Below, piece by piece: positions 34,307 through 44,269 of a DNA stretch of 64,000 nucleotides. How positions within the stretch are numbered: the stretch's first letter is position 1; the number at the start of each line of letters is the position of its first letter. A program made the translations under genes and the position numbers. The notes under the pieces are model-generated. The model saw only the letters and a list, made by a program, of their open reading frames with translations, made no database searches and had not been told where the DNA came from. The stretch is from Phycisphaerae bacterium (lineage in GTDB: Bacteria; Planctomycetota; Phycisphaerae; FEN-1346; JAACEH01): assembly GCA_012729015.1 (NCBI GenBank), contig JAAYDY010000088.1, positions 62,001 to 126,000 of the forward strand, read 5' to 3'.

Positions 34307-34400
34307 CGCGTGGCTGCAAGCAGCCACCCTACCGTCGCGTCGTCCTTCATGGCCGCCCCTGGACGGTGCTCGGGGCTTGGAGCGAGCCGTCCCTACGGTT
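34307..34400. repeat. R3 palindrome and R4-like unit
   Basis: R3 (CGCGTGGCTGC-AA-GCAGCCACCCTAC) at 34307-34332; a shortened R4-like unit (GGCCGCCCCTGGACGGTGCTCGGGG... CCCTACGG) at about 34350-34400. Confidence 0.7.
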
Positions 34401-34498
34401 GGCGTTGTCCCCGGGCTGGTTGCGCTTCTGCAGTGCAAGAGCCTGTGTACCTGCAAACATGACGTACACGCCCATGCTCCCTTGTATCCAATGGCGAA

Positions 34499-34527
34499 TT
34501 GACCGGCCTCGGCGGCCGCGGTAGGAT
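34499..34527 (+). promoter_or_regulatory. Promoter of the unknown secreted protein at 34588
   Basis: TTGACC (34499-34504), 17-nt spacer, TAGGAT (34522-34527). Confidence 0.55.
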
Positions 34528-34587
34528 GATGGGACGGACGGACGTAGAGAGTCCGTGCTGCGGCGCGGTGGATTGCGGAGAGACGCC

Positions 34588-35733
34588 ATGAGGGTTGCAG
34601 GGAAGGTTGCGGCAGGGGGCGTTGCGGTTCTGTGGATGTGGGCGTGGGCCGGCGCGGCCCTGGCGCAGCAGGGCGGGGGCGGCCCGGCTCAGCCGCCGCG
34701 CGACGCCGCCGTCGCGGAGCAGCCGGTCACCACGGGTTGGTCGGCCACGACGCTGGATGAGGACCACGAGGCGGCGAAGGAGACTCGTGCGGCCCTGAAC
34801 AGCGGCAAGGTCTTCGACGCGGACTTTCATATTGTCGAGACCGCGGGTCTGACGCCGGAGCAGATCGCGGCCGCCAAGAGCCGCATCACCACGCACCTGG
34901 TGCAGTGTCGGAGCCTGTTTCCGGCGGTGCCGCGGTTTGCGTTCGCCGACGGGGCGGAGTTCTCGCTGAGCGACAGTTCGAAGCCGACAATCACGTTTCT
35001 TCACGGCATGGCGGACGATCCTCGCGGGCAGCCGTCGCTGTTCCGTCTGCCGACGCGGCAGAAACGGCAGGTCTACCTGGTGTACGTGGCGCGGGACACC
35101 TACGGGAACCTCCAGGAGGTGCACCTGCTGCTGTGGAAGACGGCGGCGGGATGGCGGGCCGCCGATCTGCACATCCATGCGGCGAAGCTCTCGGGGCTGG
35201 ACGCGGCGAAGGCGGCGGCGGCGGCCGAGACGGAGACGGCGGCCGGTCGCCATGTGCTGGGTCTGGCCCTGTACAGCGCCGCCGGGGTGATGGCTCCGCG
35301 GACGGGGTACCGTCACGGCGGGGTCCTGCGGCGGATCCAGGAGCCGATTGCGTCGCTGGCCAAGCAGTTGGGGCTGCCGGAGCGTCCGATCGAGATGCTC
35401 CATGTGGGCAAGGCGGCCGTGGCGCTGCGCGGGGCCAGCGCGGTGTCGTTCAAGGGGCAACTGTACCTGCTTCTGTGGCACGATTGTCCGGCGGGGGTCG
35501 TCGAGGACGAGGCGGTCGCCTCGGTTCAGGGAACGCTGGCCTTCGAGTGTCTGTCGCGATGGCCTCAGACGAAGGCGTATTTCTGGGGCATTGCGCTGGC
35601 GACGCAGGTGGCCGTGGAGGGCGGACCGCCGCGGGCCGTCAACAACAGCTTCTCGGTGGCGGACCTCCAGAAGGCGGCCTCGTCGCCGCAGATGCCGCCG
35701 GGAACCGACCGGCAGCCCCCGGTCGGGCAGTGA
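34588..35733 (+). CDS. Exported protein of unknown function
   Basis: 381 aa; start MRVAGKVAAGGVAVLWMWAWAGAALAQQ has a signal peptide and GGAGAG upstream. After a low-complexity linker (GGGGPAQPPRDAAVAEQP), the body has an alternating beta pattern, e.g. VYLVYVARDTYGNLQEVHLLLWKTAAGWRAADLHIHA and GQLYLLLWHDCPAGVVEDEAVASVQGTLAFEC. Ends in a Pro-rich tail. I do not recognise a family. Confidence 0.6.
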   Translation: MRVAGKVAAGGVAVLWMWAWAGAALAQQGGGGPAQPPRDAAVAEQPVTTGWSATTLDEDHEAAKETRAALNSGKVFDADFHIVETAGLTPEQIAAAKSRITTHLVQCRSLFPAVPRFAFADGAEFSLSDSSKPTITFLHGMADDPRGQPSLFRLPTRQKRQVYLVYVARDTYGNLQEVHLLLWKTAAGWRAADLHIHAAKLSGLDAAKAAAAAETETAAGRHVLGLALYSAAGVMAPRTGYRHGGVLRRIQEPIASLAKQLGLPERPIEMLHVGKAAVALRGASAVSFKGQLYLLLWHDCPAGVVEDEAVASVQGTLAFECLSRWPQTKAYFWGIALATQVAVEGGPPRAVNNSFSVADLQKAASSPQMPPGTDRQPPVGQ

Positions 35734-35841
35734 GCGGCGGACCGCCGCCGGACGATCGTATCCAAGAACGCGACACGGGCGACCTCCCCGTCAGGGGGGC
35801 CGCCCGATTGGCATTTCCAGGGACGTCTGCCGCGCGGTCCG

Positions 35842-36195
35842 TCAGGAGACGGCCTTGACAGCCTCGTTCAGGCAGACCCGCACGGGAAAGACCCGGTCGA
35901 GATGGGTCTGCTCGAAGATGTTGGCGACGAGTCCTTCGCCGACGACGATGGCGAACCGGCACCCGGCGGCCTTCAGGTGGGCGTGCATGTTGATGAGCAT
36001 GCCCAGGGCTGCGCTGGTCATGTACGTCAACCGGCTGAGGTCGAGCACGAAGCCGCGACAGGGGCTGTCGGCGGCGTGCCGGCGGAAGCTGTGGCTGAGG
36101 GCCATGACCTCGTCGGGGTGGACCAGTTGGTCCACCTCGGCCCTGGCCACGCAGACGTCCGTCTGCTCGTGATACGTCAGGATCGGCTGGTTCAC
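35842..36195 (-). CDS. STAS-domain protein (anti-sigma-factor antagonist-like, copy 1)
   Basis: 117 aa, whole-length STAS fold: FVLDLSRLTYMTSAALGMLINMHAHLKAAG carries the typical loop around the phosphorylatable serine position (TSAALG, S at the usual place). Such proteins bind an RsbW-like kinase in partner-switching systems. It lies 39 nt after the second STAS gene in the same direction. A receiver-ATPase fusion at 60891-61748 elsewhere in the window would be one plausible partner. Confidence 0.8.
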   Translation of the reverse strand: MNQPILTYHEQTDVCVARAEVDQLVHPDEVMALSHSFRRHAADSPCRGFVLDLSRLTYMTSAALGMLINMHAHLKAAGCRFAIVVGEGLVANIFEQTHLDRVFPVRVCLNEAVKAVS

Positions 36196-36234
36196 GCTGA
36201 AGGCGCTCCCTGCCGTCGGCCCGGTCGGCGGGCC

Positions 36235-36600
36235 TCAGACATTGCGACCGAACGCCTCGATCGCCGCTTCCTGGTTCTTGTAGATGTCGAACACTTCGTC
36301 GAGCTTGGTGATCCGGAAGACTTCCATGATGGAGTCCTTGATGCCCGAGAGCTTCAACTGGCCGCCCTTCATGGCGACCTTTTTCTGAAGGCTGATCAGC
36401 ATGCCCAGGGCCGAACTCGACAGATAGTTGACGCCGTTGAAATCCAGGACGAACTGGGTTCGCGGCTCGCCGTCGATGAGGGCCTTCAGGCCGGCGCCCA
36501 TCTTCTCGATGATCACGGCGTCCAGGATGTGTTCCTGGCTGAACCGGACGACCGCCACGTCCCCGATGTTCTGCTGCACATACCATTCACCGTTTGCCAT
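36235..36600 (-). CDS. STAS-domain protein (copy 2)
   Basis: 121 aa. FVLDFNGVNYLSSSALGMLISLQKKVAMKGGQLKLSGI is a clear STAS core with SSSALG at the regulatory serine. First gene of a two-gene operon with the STAS gene at 35842-36195, with a good promoter upstream (36734-36706). Confidence 0.85.
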   Translation of the reverse strand: MANGEWYVQQNIGDVAVVRFSQEHILDAVIIEKMGAGLKALIDGEPRTQFVLDFNGVNYLSSSALGMLISLQKKVAMKGGQLKLSGIKDSIMEVFRITKLDEVFDIYKNQEAAIEAFGRNV

Positions 36601-36705
36601 GCGATTACCTTTCCAATTCTTTCGGACCGGCTGCGTCGCGGCAGGGCGTCCCCTGCGCCGTACAGGATACTGGTTTCCGTCGCGCGGTCGTCCCGGCGAC
36701 GCCTC

Positions 36706-36734
36706 ATTCTGCCCGCACGCTGCGACGGTGTCAA
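36706..36734 (-). promoter_or_regulatory. Promoter of the STAS operon
   Basis: TTGACA (36734-36729), 17-nt spacer, CAGAAT (36711-36706), about 100 nt before the start at 36600. Confidence 0.5.
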
Positions 36735-36885
36735 CCGCAAATCCGCCGGCGACCGAATCGGAGGCGTGCCTGAAGAGCCTGGCGCGTGTGGCGGCCGTTC
36801 GTTGGAGTGTATGGCCCTGGGCCTCAGGCTGTCGACGTCAGCCCGCGGCACGTCGATATCTGAGGCCCGAAGGGCCGACAGTCAA

Positions 36886-37041
36886 TAGCCGGCGGCGTGA
36901 GCCGCCGGAACTTGTCCCCGCGACGCGACATGAGCCCCCAACGGGGGCGGCAGTTCATCTGCTTGTGCCTGGTACTGCCGCCCCTGACCGGGGCTTGTGT
37001 CTCTAAAGGGGCGGACTTCCGGCGGCTCACGCCGCCGGCTA
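36886..37041. repeat. R8 inverted repeat pair
   Basis: TAGCCGGCGGCGTGAGCCGCCGGA at 36886-36909 and its reverse complement at 37018-37041, enclosing about 108 bp that is itself GC-rich and palindrome-rich. A third copy lies at 63844-63867. No protein gene in 36601-37122 apart from this. Confidence 0.8.
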
Positions 37042-37122
37042 CTGACTGCCGCCCTTTCAGGGCTTGAAGGAGAGGTTTCTCCTGGTCCCGGTGCGTCGCG
37101 GGCGAGCGGGACGGTCTCCGAG

Positions 37123-37896
37123 TCAGGACCGCCGGGCGTCGTCGGTCCGGGCGGCGACGTCCCAGGTGGCTCGACCGTCGCCGTCGATGGGAATCCGCGG
37201 GCCGAGGTGATGCGGATCGATGCCCAACTGGATTTCGGCGAAGCTCTTGACGCGGGCCAGGGACTCGCGGACGTGGTTCCGCGCGGCACGGCGATAGCGG
37301 CGGCGGTCGGCCTCCACGCCCACGGCGTCCAGGCCACAGGCCCGGGCCAGGTACACCGCGCGCGGCAGGTGGAAGGCCTGCGTGACGATGACGGCCGAGT
37401 CCACGTCGAACACGCGGCGCGCCCGCTGCATCGTGTCGCAGGTGTCAAACCCGGCGTGGTCCATGAAGATGTCCTCGGGCCGCACGCCCCGGTCCTGGAG
37501 CCGCCGGCGCATGGCGTTGACTTCGTCGTAGGCGGCGCGCCCGTGGTCGCCGCTGACGAGCACCTTGGCGACGCGGCCGGCCAAATAGAGGTCGGCCGCG
37601 GTGTCGAGCCGGTCGGCCAGAATGTCCGACGGGCGGCCGCTGCGGTAGACCAGGGCGCCCAGGACGATGGCCGTCTGACGGTGCGGGACGGAGGCTGTGT
37701 GCTGGTAACGGTACGGCCGGGTTCCGACGATGATCCAGAGGTTGATGCCCAGCCACACGGCGACACAGGCGGCGGTGGCGGACATGAGGGATTTGCGGCG
37801 GCGCCAGGCGACGAGGCCCATCCATGCCGCCAGAGCAACCGGAAGCCTCGACGCGTCCAGCAGCCACCGGCCGCCGCGGGCGAACATCCGTTTCAT
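37123..37896 (-). CDS. DUF218/SanA-like membrane protein
   Basis: 257 aa. One membrane segment near 38-56, then a DUF218 fold: TAIVLGALVYRSGRPSDILADRLDTAADLYLAGRVAKVLVSGDHGRAAYDEVNAMRRRLQDRGV and AVIVTQAFHLPRAVYLARACGLDAVGVEADRRR. The SanA/YdcF group is linked to envelope function in proteobacteria (vancomycin tolerance in Escherichia coli), with uncertain chemistry. Confidence 0.8.
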   Translation of the reverse strand: MKRMFARGGRWLLDASRLPVALAAWMGLVAWRRRKSLMSATAACVAVWLGINLWIIVGTRPYRYQHTASVPHRQTAIVLGALVYRSGRPSDILADRLDTAADLYLAGRVAKVLVSGDHGRAAYDEVNAMRRRLQDRGVRPEDIFMDHAGFDTCDTMQRARRVFDVDSAVIVTQAFHLPRAVYLARACGLDAVGVEADRRRYRRAARNHVRESLARVKSFAEIQLGIDPHHLGPRIPIDGDGRATWDVAARTDDARRS

Positions 37897-37953
37897 GGCA
37901 GAATCTCCGACGAGGGGGTGCGGTTCGGTCGTCTCGCGCTGGTAGAGCTATCG

Positions 37954-39447
37954 TCACCAGAGCCGCGGCGGCTTGAATTCGCGTGCGTGGCGGCGCTTCA
38001 GTTCGTCCACGGCGTGGCCGCGGCCGGTCTGCTCCAGGCGCTCGCAGTACGACGGCAACATGCCCCGCGCGTGGAACGGGCCGCCCTCGGCCATCACGGT
38101 CCAGAGCGGATCCACGGCATAGCCCTGCGGCTGCGTGGCCATCATCGTGTCGTGCCACTCGGTGAGGCGCCAGACGGCCTCGCGGCAGACGTCCTCGCGG
38201 TCGCCGGCCAGGTTCTTCTGCTCGTGCGGATCCTCGAAGATGTTGAAGAGCATCTCCTTCGGGAACAGGTGGTACCCGTCGTGGTAGGTGCGGATGTAGT
38301 GCCACGGGCCGAAGCGCACGCTCCGCTGGCAGACGTGGCAGCACTGGCTCAGGACGGCGAAGTCGCGACCGGCGGGCTGGCCGGCGGCCTTGCCGGTCAG
38401 TGCGGCGGCATAGCTGCGACCGTCCCATCGCGGGGCGGCCTCGCGTCCGAGCATCTCGGCCAGCGTCGGGGCCAGGTCGAGGTTCAGGCGAATCCCCTCG
38501 TCCACGCGACCGGCCTTGGCCCGGCCCGGCCAGCGGATGATCATGGGAATGCGGTGCGTGGCGTAGTCGCTGGTGCCGTGCTCGCCGTAGATGCCCAGTT
38601 CGCCCTGGTTCTCGCCGTGGTCGCTCGTGATGATGACCACGAGGTCGTCGTAGACGTTCTTGGCCTTCAGGGCGTTGATGAGCCGCCCGACGTGCTCGTC
38701 GCAGTACCGGATGCCGCAATCGTACCCGTCGATCATCATGCGGAGACTCTGCCGGTCGGTGATTCGGCCGGGCTGTCGGGGGAACCGCTCGAAGGTGCGG
38801 TCGTCCCACATGTTGATTTCGCAGGCGCCGTGGGGGCCGACTTTCCTGAGGTGCTGGGCCAGGACGTCGTCGGTCAGCCACTTCGGCAGCGGCTCGTCGG
38901 CAAAGGGGTTGCCGAACTCGGCCGGGGCGCGGTAGACGGTGTGGGGGTCCCAGTAGTTGACGTGCAGGAACCAGTTGTCCTGGTCGGCGTTGTCCTCGAT
39001 CCATTTGAGGACCGTGGGGGTGAGGTCTTCGGCCGACTCGTTGCCGCACTTGCCGGCAGGGTTGTGCACCTCGTTGAACTGCTTGTAGAACCACCAGGCG
39101 TCGTGCCGCTCGGCGAAGGGCGAGACCGTGACCGTCCGGAGGCCGGCCTTGCGCAGGACGCCCGGGAGATAGTCCAGCCGCGGATCGCGGAAGGCCCGGT
39201 TGGCGCCCTCGAGGCGCATGTCGGCGGCCGTGCCGCCATGGCCGACGACGCCCGTGTGGATGCCGAACTGGCCGGTCCACAGGGCCGCCCGCGACGGCAG
39301 ACAGGGTGCGTCGCTGCAGAAGTACTGGTCGAACCGCACGCCCTCGGCCGCCACCGAGTCGATGTGCGGCGACGTGTCGCGGTGGTACCCGTAGCAGCCC
39401 AGGTGATCCGGCCGCAGGGTGTCGATGTCCAGCATCAGAATACGCAT
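37954..39447 (-). CDS. Sulfatase (type I, Cys-type formylglycine)
   Basis: 497 aa. The formylglycine signature CLPSR, with C49, is in the standard position after MRILMLDIDTLRPDHLGCYG (metal-binding D7 and D9). Later YCDEHVGRLINALK and TSDHGENQG contribute metal ligands. No signal peptide is visible, so this member is either cytoplasmic or exported without a classic leader. Substrate unknown; planctomycete sulfatases commonly act on algal sulfated polysaccharides. No anaerobic sulfatase-maturase is present in the window. Start at 39447 with GGGAGGG about 9 nt upstream. Confidence 0.85.
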   Translation of the reverse strand: MRILMLDIDTLRPDHLGCYGYHRDTSPHIDSVAAEGVRFDQYFCSDAPCLPSRAALWTGQFGIHTGVVGHGGTAADMRLEGANRAFRDPRLDYLPGVLRKAGLRTVTVSPFAERHDAWWFYKQFNEVHNPAGKCGNESAEDLTPTVLKWIEDNADQDNWFLHVNYWDPHTVYRAPAEFGNPFADEPLPKWLTDDVLAQHLRKVGPHGACEINMWDDRTFERFPRQPGRITDRQSLRMMIDGYDCGIRYCDEHVGRLINALKAKNVYDDLVVIITSDHGENQGELGIYGEHGTSDYATHRIPMIIRWPGRAKAGRVDEGIRLNLDLAPTLAEMLGREAAPRWDGRSYAAALTGKAAGQPAGRDFAVLSQCCHVCQRSVRFGPWHYIRTYHDGYHLFPKEMLFNIFEDPHEQKNLAGDREDVCREAVWRLTEWHDTMMATQPQGYAVDPLWTVMAEGGPFHARGMLPSYCERLEQTGRGHAVDELKRRHAREFKPPRLW

Positions 39448-39533
39448 TGGTGGCATCCCTCCCATGACGTCGATGGTGCCCGGCGCGCGGCGCACAGCCG
39501 CATGCCGCCACGCGGGTCGCTCTTCATGGCCAC

Positions 39534-39718
39534 CCCTCGACGACGCTCGGGGACCACGTCAAGCGGCCACCCTGCGGCTGCGGTCCGAAGCGAGGAGCCG
39601 GGTGCCATGCCTGCCCCGTCAGGCATGCCGAATGGCTTGGCCCCTCCGCGCGGCTGCAAGCAGCCACCCTACGGCTGCGGTCCGAAGCGAGGAGCGTAGG
39701 GGCGGCTTGCGAGCCGCC
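39534..39718. repeat. Repeat cluster (R4-like, R6, R3, R10)
   Basis: R4-like unit at about 39534-39580; R6 at about 39597-39630; R3 at 39647-39672; R10 at 39696-39718 (GTAG-GGGCGGCT-TGCG-AGCCGCC). All but one carry the GTAG or CTAC end. Confidence 0.7.
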
Positions 39719-39732
39719 CGGACCACCTGTCC

Positions 39733-41142
39733 TTATGGCCGCCCATTGACCGCCAGGCCGTAAAACGCCAGCGCGGGCACATTGGTGGCATAGTCGCACA
39801 GGGTCCACGCGGGGTCAATCCCGTAGGCCGCGTGAATCCGGGCCTGGTCCTCCAGCGGCCGCGAGAGCTTCAGCTCGACGCGAGAACCGTCGCACCGGGC
39901 TTCAGTGACGTCGGCGCGGCCGGCGGCGTCCTCGACGACGAACTCGTTGACGCCCATGCCGATAAACACCAGTTGGCTGGTCACGTCGTCGAAATTCAGG
40001 GTGATGGTGCGGCCGTCGCCGCTGCGCACGGCGTCACGCACGTTCGGCGACTGCCAGGGAATGGCTTTGCCGTGGAACGCTCCCAGCGCCGCCCGGGCCA
40101 GACGCTCGCCCAGGATCACGTTTCCGGAGGCACTGTTGTGGATGCCGTCCGACAGCGGCGCGTTCATCGCGGCCACGACCACGGCGTCGCCGAGGCGGCT
40201 GACGTGCCGCTGGGCCTCGCGGATCTGCGACCAGCCGAGATGGATCTCCGGCGGTTGCACCACGTCGGTCCAGCGGCTGATCTGGGCCGAGACCAGGACG
40301 AACGGGCCGAACTCCTGGCGCGCCCGGGCGACGAACCGGGCGAACCGCTCGCCGTAGCGTGTGTAGTGGGCCGGCACCGTGCCGTCGCTGCATCCCTGGT
40401 ACCAGAGCATGCCGCGCACGCGGCCGCCGGCCATGTGAACGCAGTGAACCATGTTGTGCCACAACTTGGCCTGGGGATCTTCCTCGACGTGCCACTGGAC
40501 CAGGGACGAGCCGCCCCGGGCCGTCTGGACGAGGCCGATGGGGTAGCCCAACTCGCGGCGCAGGGTCTTGGCGAATCGCAGGGCCGGGCTCGTGACGGCG
40601 CCGTTGTCGCGGTTGGGGTGATCGGTGCCGGCGGGCTCGTTCAGGGGGTGCGCGGCCAGACGCCACCGCTCGCCGTTGCCCAGGAGGTGGACGCCCAGTT
40701 CCGGGCCGTCGTCGGCGGCGCCGTGCCCGGTGCCGGAGGCGTTGCTCTGGCCGGCGACGATCCACAGGTCGCCGACGCCCAGGAAGTGGACCGTGTCGCC
40801 GCGTCGGCCCCCCAGTCCGCCGGCGGCCACGGTCCAGATGAGGTGCGTTTCGATGCGGTACGGACCGCCGGCCGGCACGCCGCGGAACGTGTGCCGCCAC
40901 GTGCCGTCCGGGCTGACGGTGTCGGCGTCGGCCCAGAGCCGCCCCACCGGCTCCAGCGGCACGTTGTCCGTCTCGCGCAGCAGCCGCACCCAGACCCGGT
41001 GCTCGGTGCCGCCGGGCTCGGTGTCCCACGTGCCGCCGACGGTGATGTCGGCCCGGCCCGCGGCGTCCTGCTGGTAGATGCGAAAGTCCTCGGCCCCTTC
41101 GGTGATGCGAACGTCCGCCACCTTGATGCGCCACGCGTCCAT
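39733..41142 (-). CDS. Sialate O-acetylesterase-like SGNH hydrolase
   Basis: 469 aa; start MDAWRIKVADVRITEG with GGGAG 8 nt upstream. SGNH block I GQSNASG (serine nucleophile in GQSN), then QTARGGSSLVQWH and MLWYQGCSD, and a C-terminal DGIHNSASG (Asp/His pair). Residues about 1-130 are a beta-rich pre-domain. Typical of planctomycete carbohydrate esterases that act on acetylated glycans. No signal peptide in the chosen frame. Confidence 0.75.
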   Translation of the reverse strand: MDAWRIKVADVRITEGAEDFRIYQQDAAGRADITVGGTWDTEPGGTEHRVWVRLLRETDNVPLEPVGRLWADADTVSPDGTWRHTFRGVPAGGPYRIETHLIWTVAAGGLGGRRGDTVHFLGVGDLWIVAGQSNASGTGHGAADDGPELGVHLLGNGERWRLAAHPLNEPAGTDHPNRDNGAVTSPALRFAKTLRRELGYPIGLVQTARGGSSLVQWHVEEDPQAKLWHNMVHCVHMAGGRVRGMLWYQGCSDGTVPAHYTRYGERFARFVARARQEFGPFVLVSAQISRWTDVVQPPEIHLGWSQIREAQRHVSRLGDAVVVAAMNAPLSDGIHNSASGNVILGERLARAALGAFHGKAIPWQSPNVRDAVRSGDGRTITLNFDDVTSQLVFIGMGVNEFVVEDAAGRADVTEARCDGSRVELKLSRPLEDQARIHAAYGIDPAWTLCDYATNVPALAFYGLAVNGRP

Positions 41143-41254
41143 ACTCGTCGCTCCCTCTCCCTGCGCCACAGTGTCTGCCCGACCACGGAAAGACACCATG
41201 ATACGCACGCCGTCGGAGGGAAACAACCCGTTGGCCAATGAGCCGCAAGCCTCG

Positions 41255-44200
41255 TCAGGGCTTCCGGGAGTCACCGGACACGGGTGGAGTCGCCAGGTCC
41301 AGGGCCTCCGGGTGTTGCCGAATCTTCTCGGCCAGGCCGGTGGTCAGGATATCGGGACCGACGCATCGGGCGAAGTGGACGAGTTCCTCCTCGCCCCAGA
41401 GGCTGTCGTCGGTGGCGGTGCAATTGGCGAGTCGCTTCATCGCGTCGACGACCCGAGCGCGCAAGGGCTGCCGGTCGGCGGGGTAGACAATCACGGCATC
41501 CTTCGTGAAGTGCCACGGACCATCCTCTCTGAAGTCCCAGTGCGGCCACATCCACGCAGCCCACCGGACCAGGTCGCCGGCCGTGGGGGCTTTGTCGGCG
41601 GCATGGGGCCGGCCGTCGGCACGTGCCGTCGTGCATGCGTCCAGCCACGCCTCCAGCCGAACGCTCACCACGGCGGCCGCCTCGCGCGGCAGCCTCTCGC
41701 CTCCCCGGCCAGCGAGGGAATCGATGAGCCGCGACTGCACATCGATGGGCGCCGCGTCAAGGTGCTTGCCAAGCCATGCCGCGGCCGCGGGGGCGTCGGT
41801 CCTGGCGATTACGACAGCCATCTCGTCCCGCTGCTCCCGTCGCTGCTGATCGCCGGACCAGCGGTCGGCCAGTGCCACGTAAAGGTCCATCAGTTCAGGC
41901 CTCGGCGGCAGAATGTCAATGGCCCAGCCGTGCTCCAGGGCGTGCGTGAGGTAACGCTCGATGAACTCGCGATCGGCGCACTCGGGATGGCTGGAGATGA
42001 GCCGCGCGAGCCTCGATTCGGGGCGGTCCGGGGGCCAGAACGTCTGTTTGCCGCTCTTCTTCCAGGCGACGGACAGATCCAGCATGGCTTCCAGAATCTC
42101 CTTCGAGGCGTAGCGGTCGAGGACGCCGGTGTCGAAACGGTTCTCCTTGATGGTGGCCACGATGCCATCGAGCGTGTAGCCGGCGCCCAGGGCGGCGAGC
42201 CACGGGGGCGGCGGCGGATCGGTGCCCGCCGTGAGCATCTGCCGCCACTGCGGGTCCGTCAGTCGGCCGTCGGCCAGCGGGCGGTGGAACTCGCGGTAAC
42301 TGAGGACTGCGCCGCGGGCCAGTTGAAGCTTGCCGCCGTAGTCGATGACGACGTAGATCGCCCTTGGCCTGGCCGCGCCGACGTGAAGGACCTGGTGGTT
42401 CTGGCGATCGGTGGCGATGTCGGCCACGAATCCGCACTCGTCGGTGACGGCGTCGAGAACATTGGTCTTGTACCCACAAAGCACGGCCATCTGTTTGCCG
42501 AAGCCTTCCAGCCAGTCATGGTCGTCCTCGGAGAGCGGCCGGCCGTCGAGTTGCTTGCGGGCAATCGCCTCGGCCTGCCGGCAGAGGATGGCCAGGTCGA
42601 TCAGTTGGGGCGCGCTGACGCCTTCGCGGGCCGCCGCACGGTGGACGGCCAGGGCCACGTCGGTCATGGCGTTCCAGAACGGCAGGTTGGGCTCCACGTA
42701 ACCAGGCGGGCTCTCGGGTTCGCCGAACACGTAGCCGAGGTCGGCCGCATGGAGCGCGAGTGTGTGGCGGTACGAAGCCCAGGCCGCCAGGGCGGTTCCA
42801 AGCGACTTGTCCTCGTAGGCGGTGGTGGACATGAAACGCGGGTGTCGTCCGTCCACATCGGGATGGCCCAGGGCGTGAACAAGATGGGTGACGGCGACCC
42901 ACAAGGCAGCATCGCAAGCCTGGAAAACACTCTGCGGCCCGTCGGCGTCAGAATCTTCGATCCGGTTGTCCTGGCGGAACAGTCGCCCATCGCCTGCGGC
43001 TTCCCACCACGCGCCACCGAATCGACGCTGCCGGGCCAGGGCGAGAGTCTGGCACAGGGGGTCACGGTTCGCCTCCGGCTCGGCGGCCAGGAGCAGTTGC
43101 AGCGCGCGGTCGTTGCCGATGGCCGCCGCGACATCGAGTCCGCCGGGGTGCCGCAGGTTGGGCACGTGGGGCCACGCGGTGCGGGCCATGAGCACGGCGT
43201 CGGGCGTGGCCGAACGGGGCCGGAGCGACGCCACGAGCGGACGTTGGTCCTGTGGCGCGGCGTTTTCGCGAATCACCTGGACAAGATCGGCGCCCGTGGG
43301 CATCAGGGGCCTGTCGGTGTGCTCGCGCAACGCGGCGCGGGCTTCGGCCAGGCCGTGTCCCTCCACAAGCCCCATGAGTTCGCTGCTGCGGGCGGCCTCG
43401 CCCTGAGAACCGAAGATGCCGCCATCCCAGACGGTGTGGAGCACGGTCGACAGCGACGGATAGCACGATGGGCCTACCAGGTGTTGCTCGAAGTCGGAGG
43501 ATTCGTCGGCGGATTGGAGTTGCTCGGCCGCGGCCAGCACCAGTGCCGCGCGGAGTGCATGGTCATCGTCGAGGTTCATCGGCATCGCCCAGAAAGCCCT
43601 CGCGCGGAAGTAGCCCTGCAACTCGTCGTCGCCGGCATAGAATCCTCGCGGGGCGAGTTGCGAGTAATCGCCAGTCTGACCCAGCAGCGGCGATAGCTCG
43701 ACGTGGCCGCGCGCCGTGCGGGCCAGTTCGGCATCGACCTCGGCGGCAATGCTCTTGTAGAGCGAGCGACCAGCGTCGGTCTCGGGCGCCCAGTCGGGGT
43801 CGAGCAGTTTCTGTGCGACGGCGATCATCGTGGCGGCATGGGCTCGGGGTTCGTCAGGCCAGGCGATGGGCGCGGTCTCCCCGTTGTCGTCGTCGTGCGG
43901 CGGCAGCCCGTCGGCAACGGCACGCCACAGGTCGGCCTGAAACCTTGCCAGCCGCTGGGCCTGCCGGCACTCGATCTCCCGAAAGCACTTCGCGACGGCG
44001 AGGCCGTAGAGATGGACGGCGGTGTCGGTGGTGACGAAGTACGGCAGGCGGCCGCCCTGGTAGAACGTGAACACCTGGGGCCGCGTCTCCGGCGAGATCA
44101 GCAGCCCCTGTGCGGCAAGCAGACGTTTGCCCGCCTCGGGGCCACTGTAGTGCTCCATGCCGGCCACCTGCGAAAGGTCGAAGAACCCTTCGATCGTCGG

Positions 44201-44269
44201 ATCGCCGTCTGCCCACACCGGGCAGGTCGCGACGAGAACCAGCAAGGCCACAGCGGCTGTTCGCATCAT
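41255..44269 (-). CDS. DUF3160 protein, exported
   Basis: 1004 aa. Start MMRTAAVALLVLVATCPVWAD (signal peptide) with GGAGGAG 6 nt upstream; longer in-frame reading lacks support. Residues about 25-600 match the DUF3160 pattern (YFVTTDTAVHLYGLAVAKCFREIE, PLRRMLTAGTD-type loops, GYKTNVLDAV). The C-terminal 350 residues extend the domain and have no family I recognise (HEDGWAIDILPPRPELMDLYVALADRW...). Function of DUF3160 is unknown; it occurs on secreted planctomycete and chloroflexus-type proteins. Confidence 0.7.
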   Translation of the reverse strand: MMRTAAVALLVLVATCPVWADGDPTIEGFFDLSQVAGMEHYSGPEAGKRLLAAQGLLISPETRPQVFTFYQGGRLPYFVTTDTAVHLYGLAVAKCFREIECRQAQRLARFQADLWRAVADGLPPHDDDNGETAPIAWPDEPRAHAATMIAVAQKLLDPDWAPETDAGRSLYKSIAAEVDAELARTARGHVELSPLLGQTGDYSQLAPRGFYAGDDELQGYFRARAFWAMPMNLDDDHALRAALVLAAAEQLQSADESSDFEQHLVGPSCYPSLSTVLHTVWDGGIFGSQGEAARSSELMGLVEGHGLAEARAALREHTDRPLMPTGADLVQVIRENAAPQDQRPLVASLRPRSATPDAVLMARTAWPHVPNLRHPGGLDVAAAIGNDRALQLLLAAEPEANRDPLCQTLALARQRRFGGAWWEAAGDGRLFRQDNRIEDSDADGPQSVFQACDAALWVAVTHLVHALGHPDVDGRHPRFMSTTAYEDKSLGTALAAWASYRHTLALHAADLGYVFGEPESPPGYVEPNLPFWNAMTDVALAVHRAAAREGVSAPQLIDLAILCRQAEAIARKQLDGRPLSEDDHDWLEGFGKQMAVLCGYKTNVLDAVTDECGFVADIATDRQNHQVLHVGAARPRAIYVVIDYGGKLQLARGAVLSYREFHRPLADGRLTDPQWRQMLTAGTDPPPPPWLAALGAGYTLDGIVATIKENRFDTGVLDRYASKEILEAMLDLSVAWKKSGKQTFWPPDRPESRLARLISSHPECADREFIERYLTHALEHGWAIDILPPRPELMDLYVALADRWSGDQQRREQRDEMAVVIARTDAPAAAAWLGKHLDAAPIDVQSRLIDSLAGRGGERLPREAAAVVSVRLEAWLDACTTARADGRPHAADKAPTAGDLVRWAAWMWPHWDFREDGPWHFTKDAVIVYPADRQPLRARVVDAMKRLANCTATDDSLWGEEELVHFARCVGPDILTTGLAEKIRQHPEALDLATPPVSGDSRKP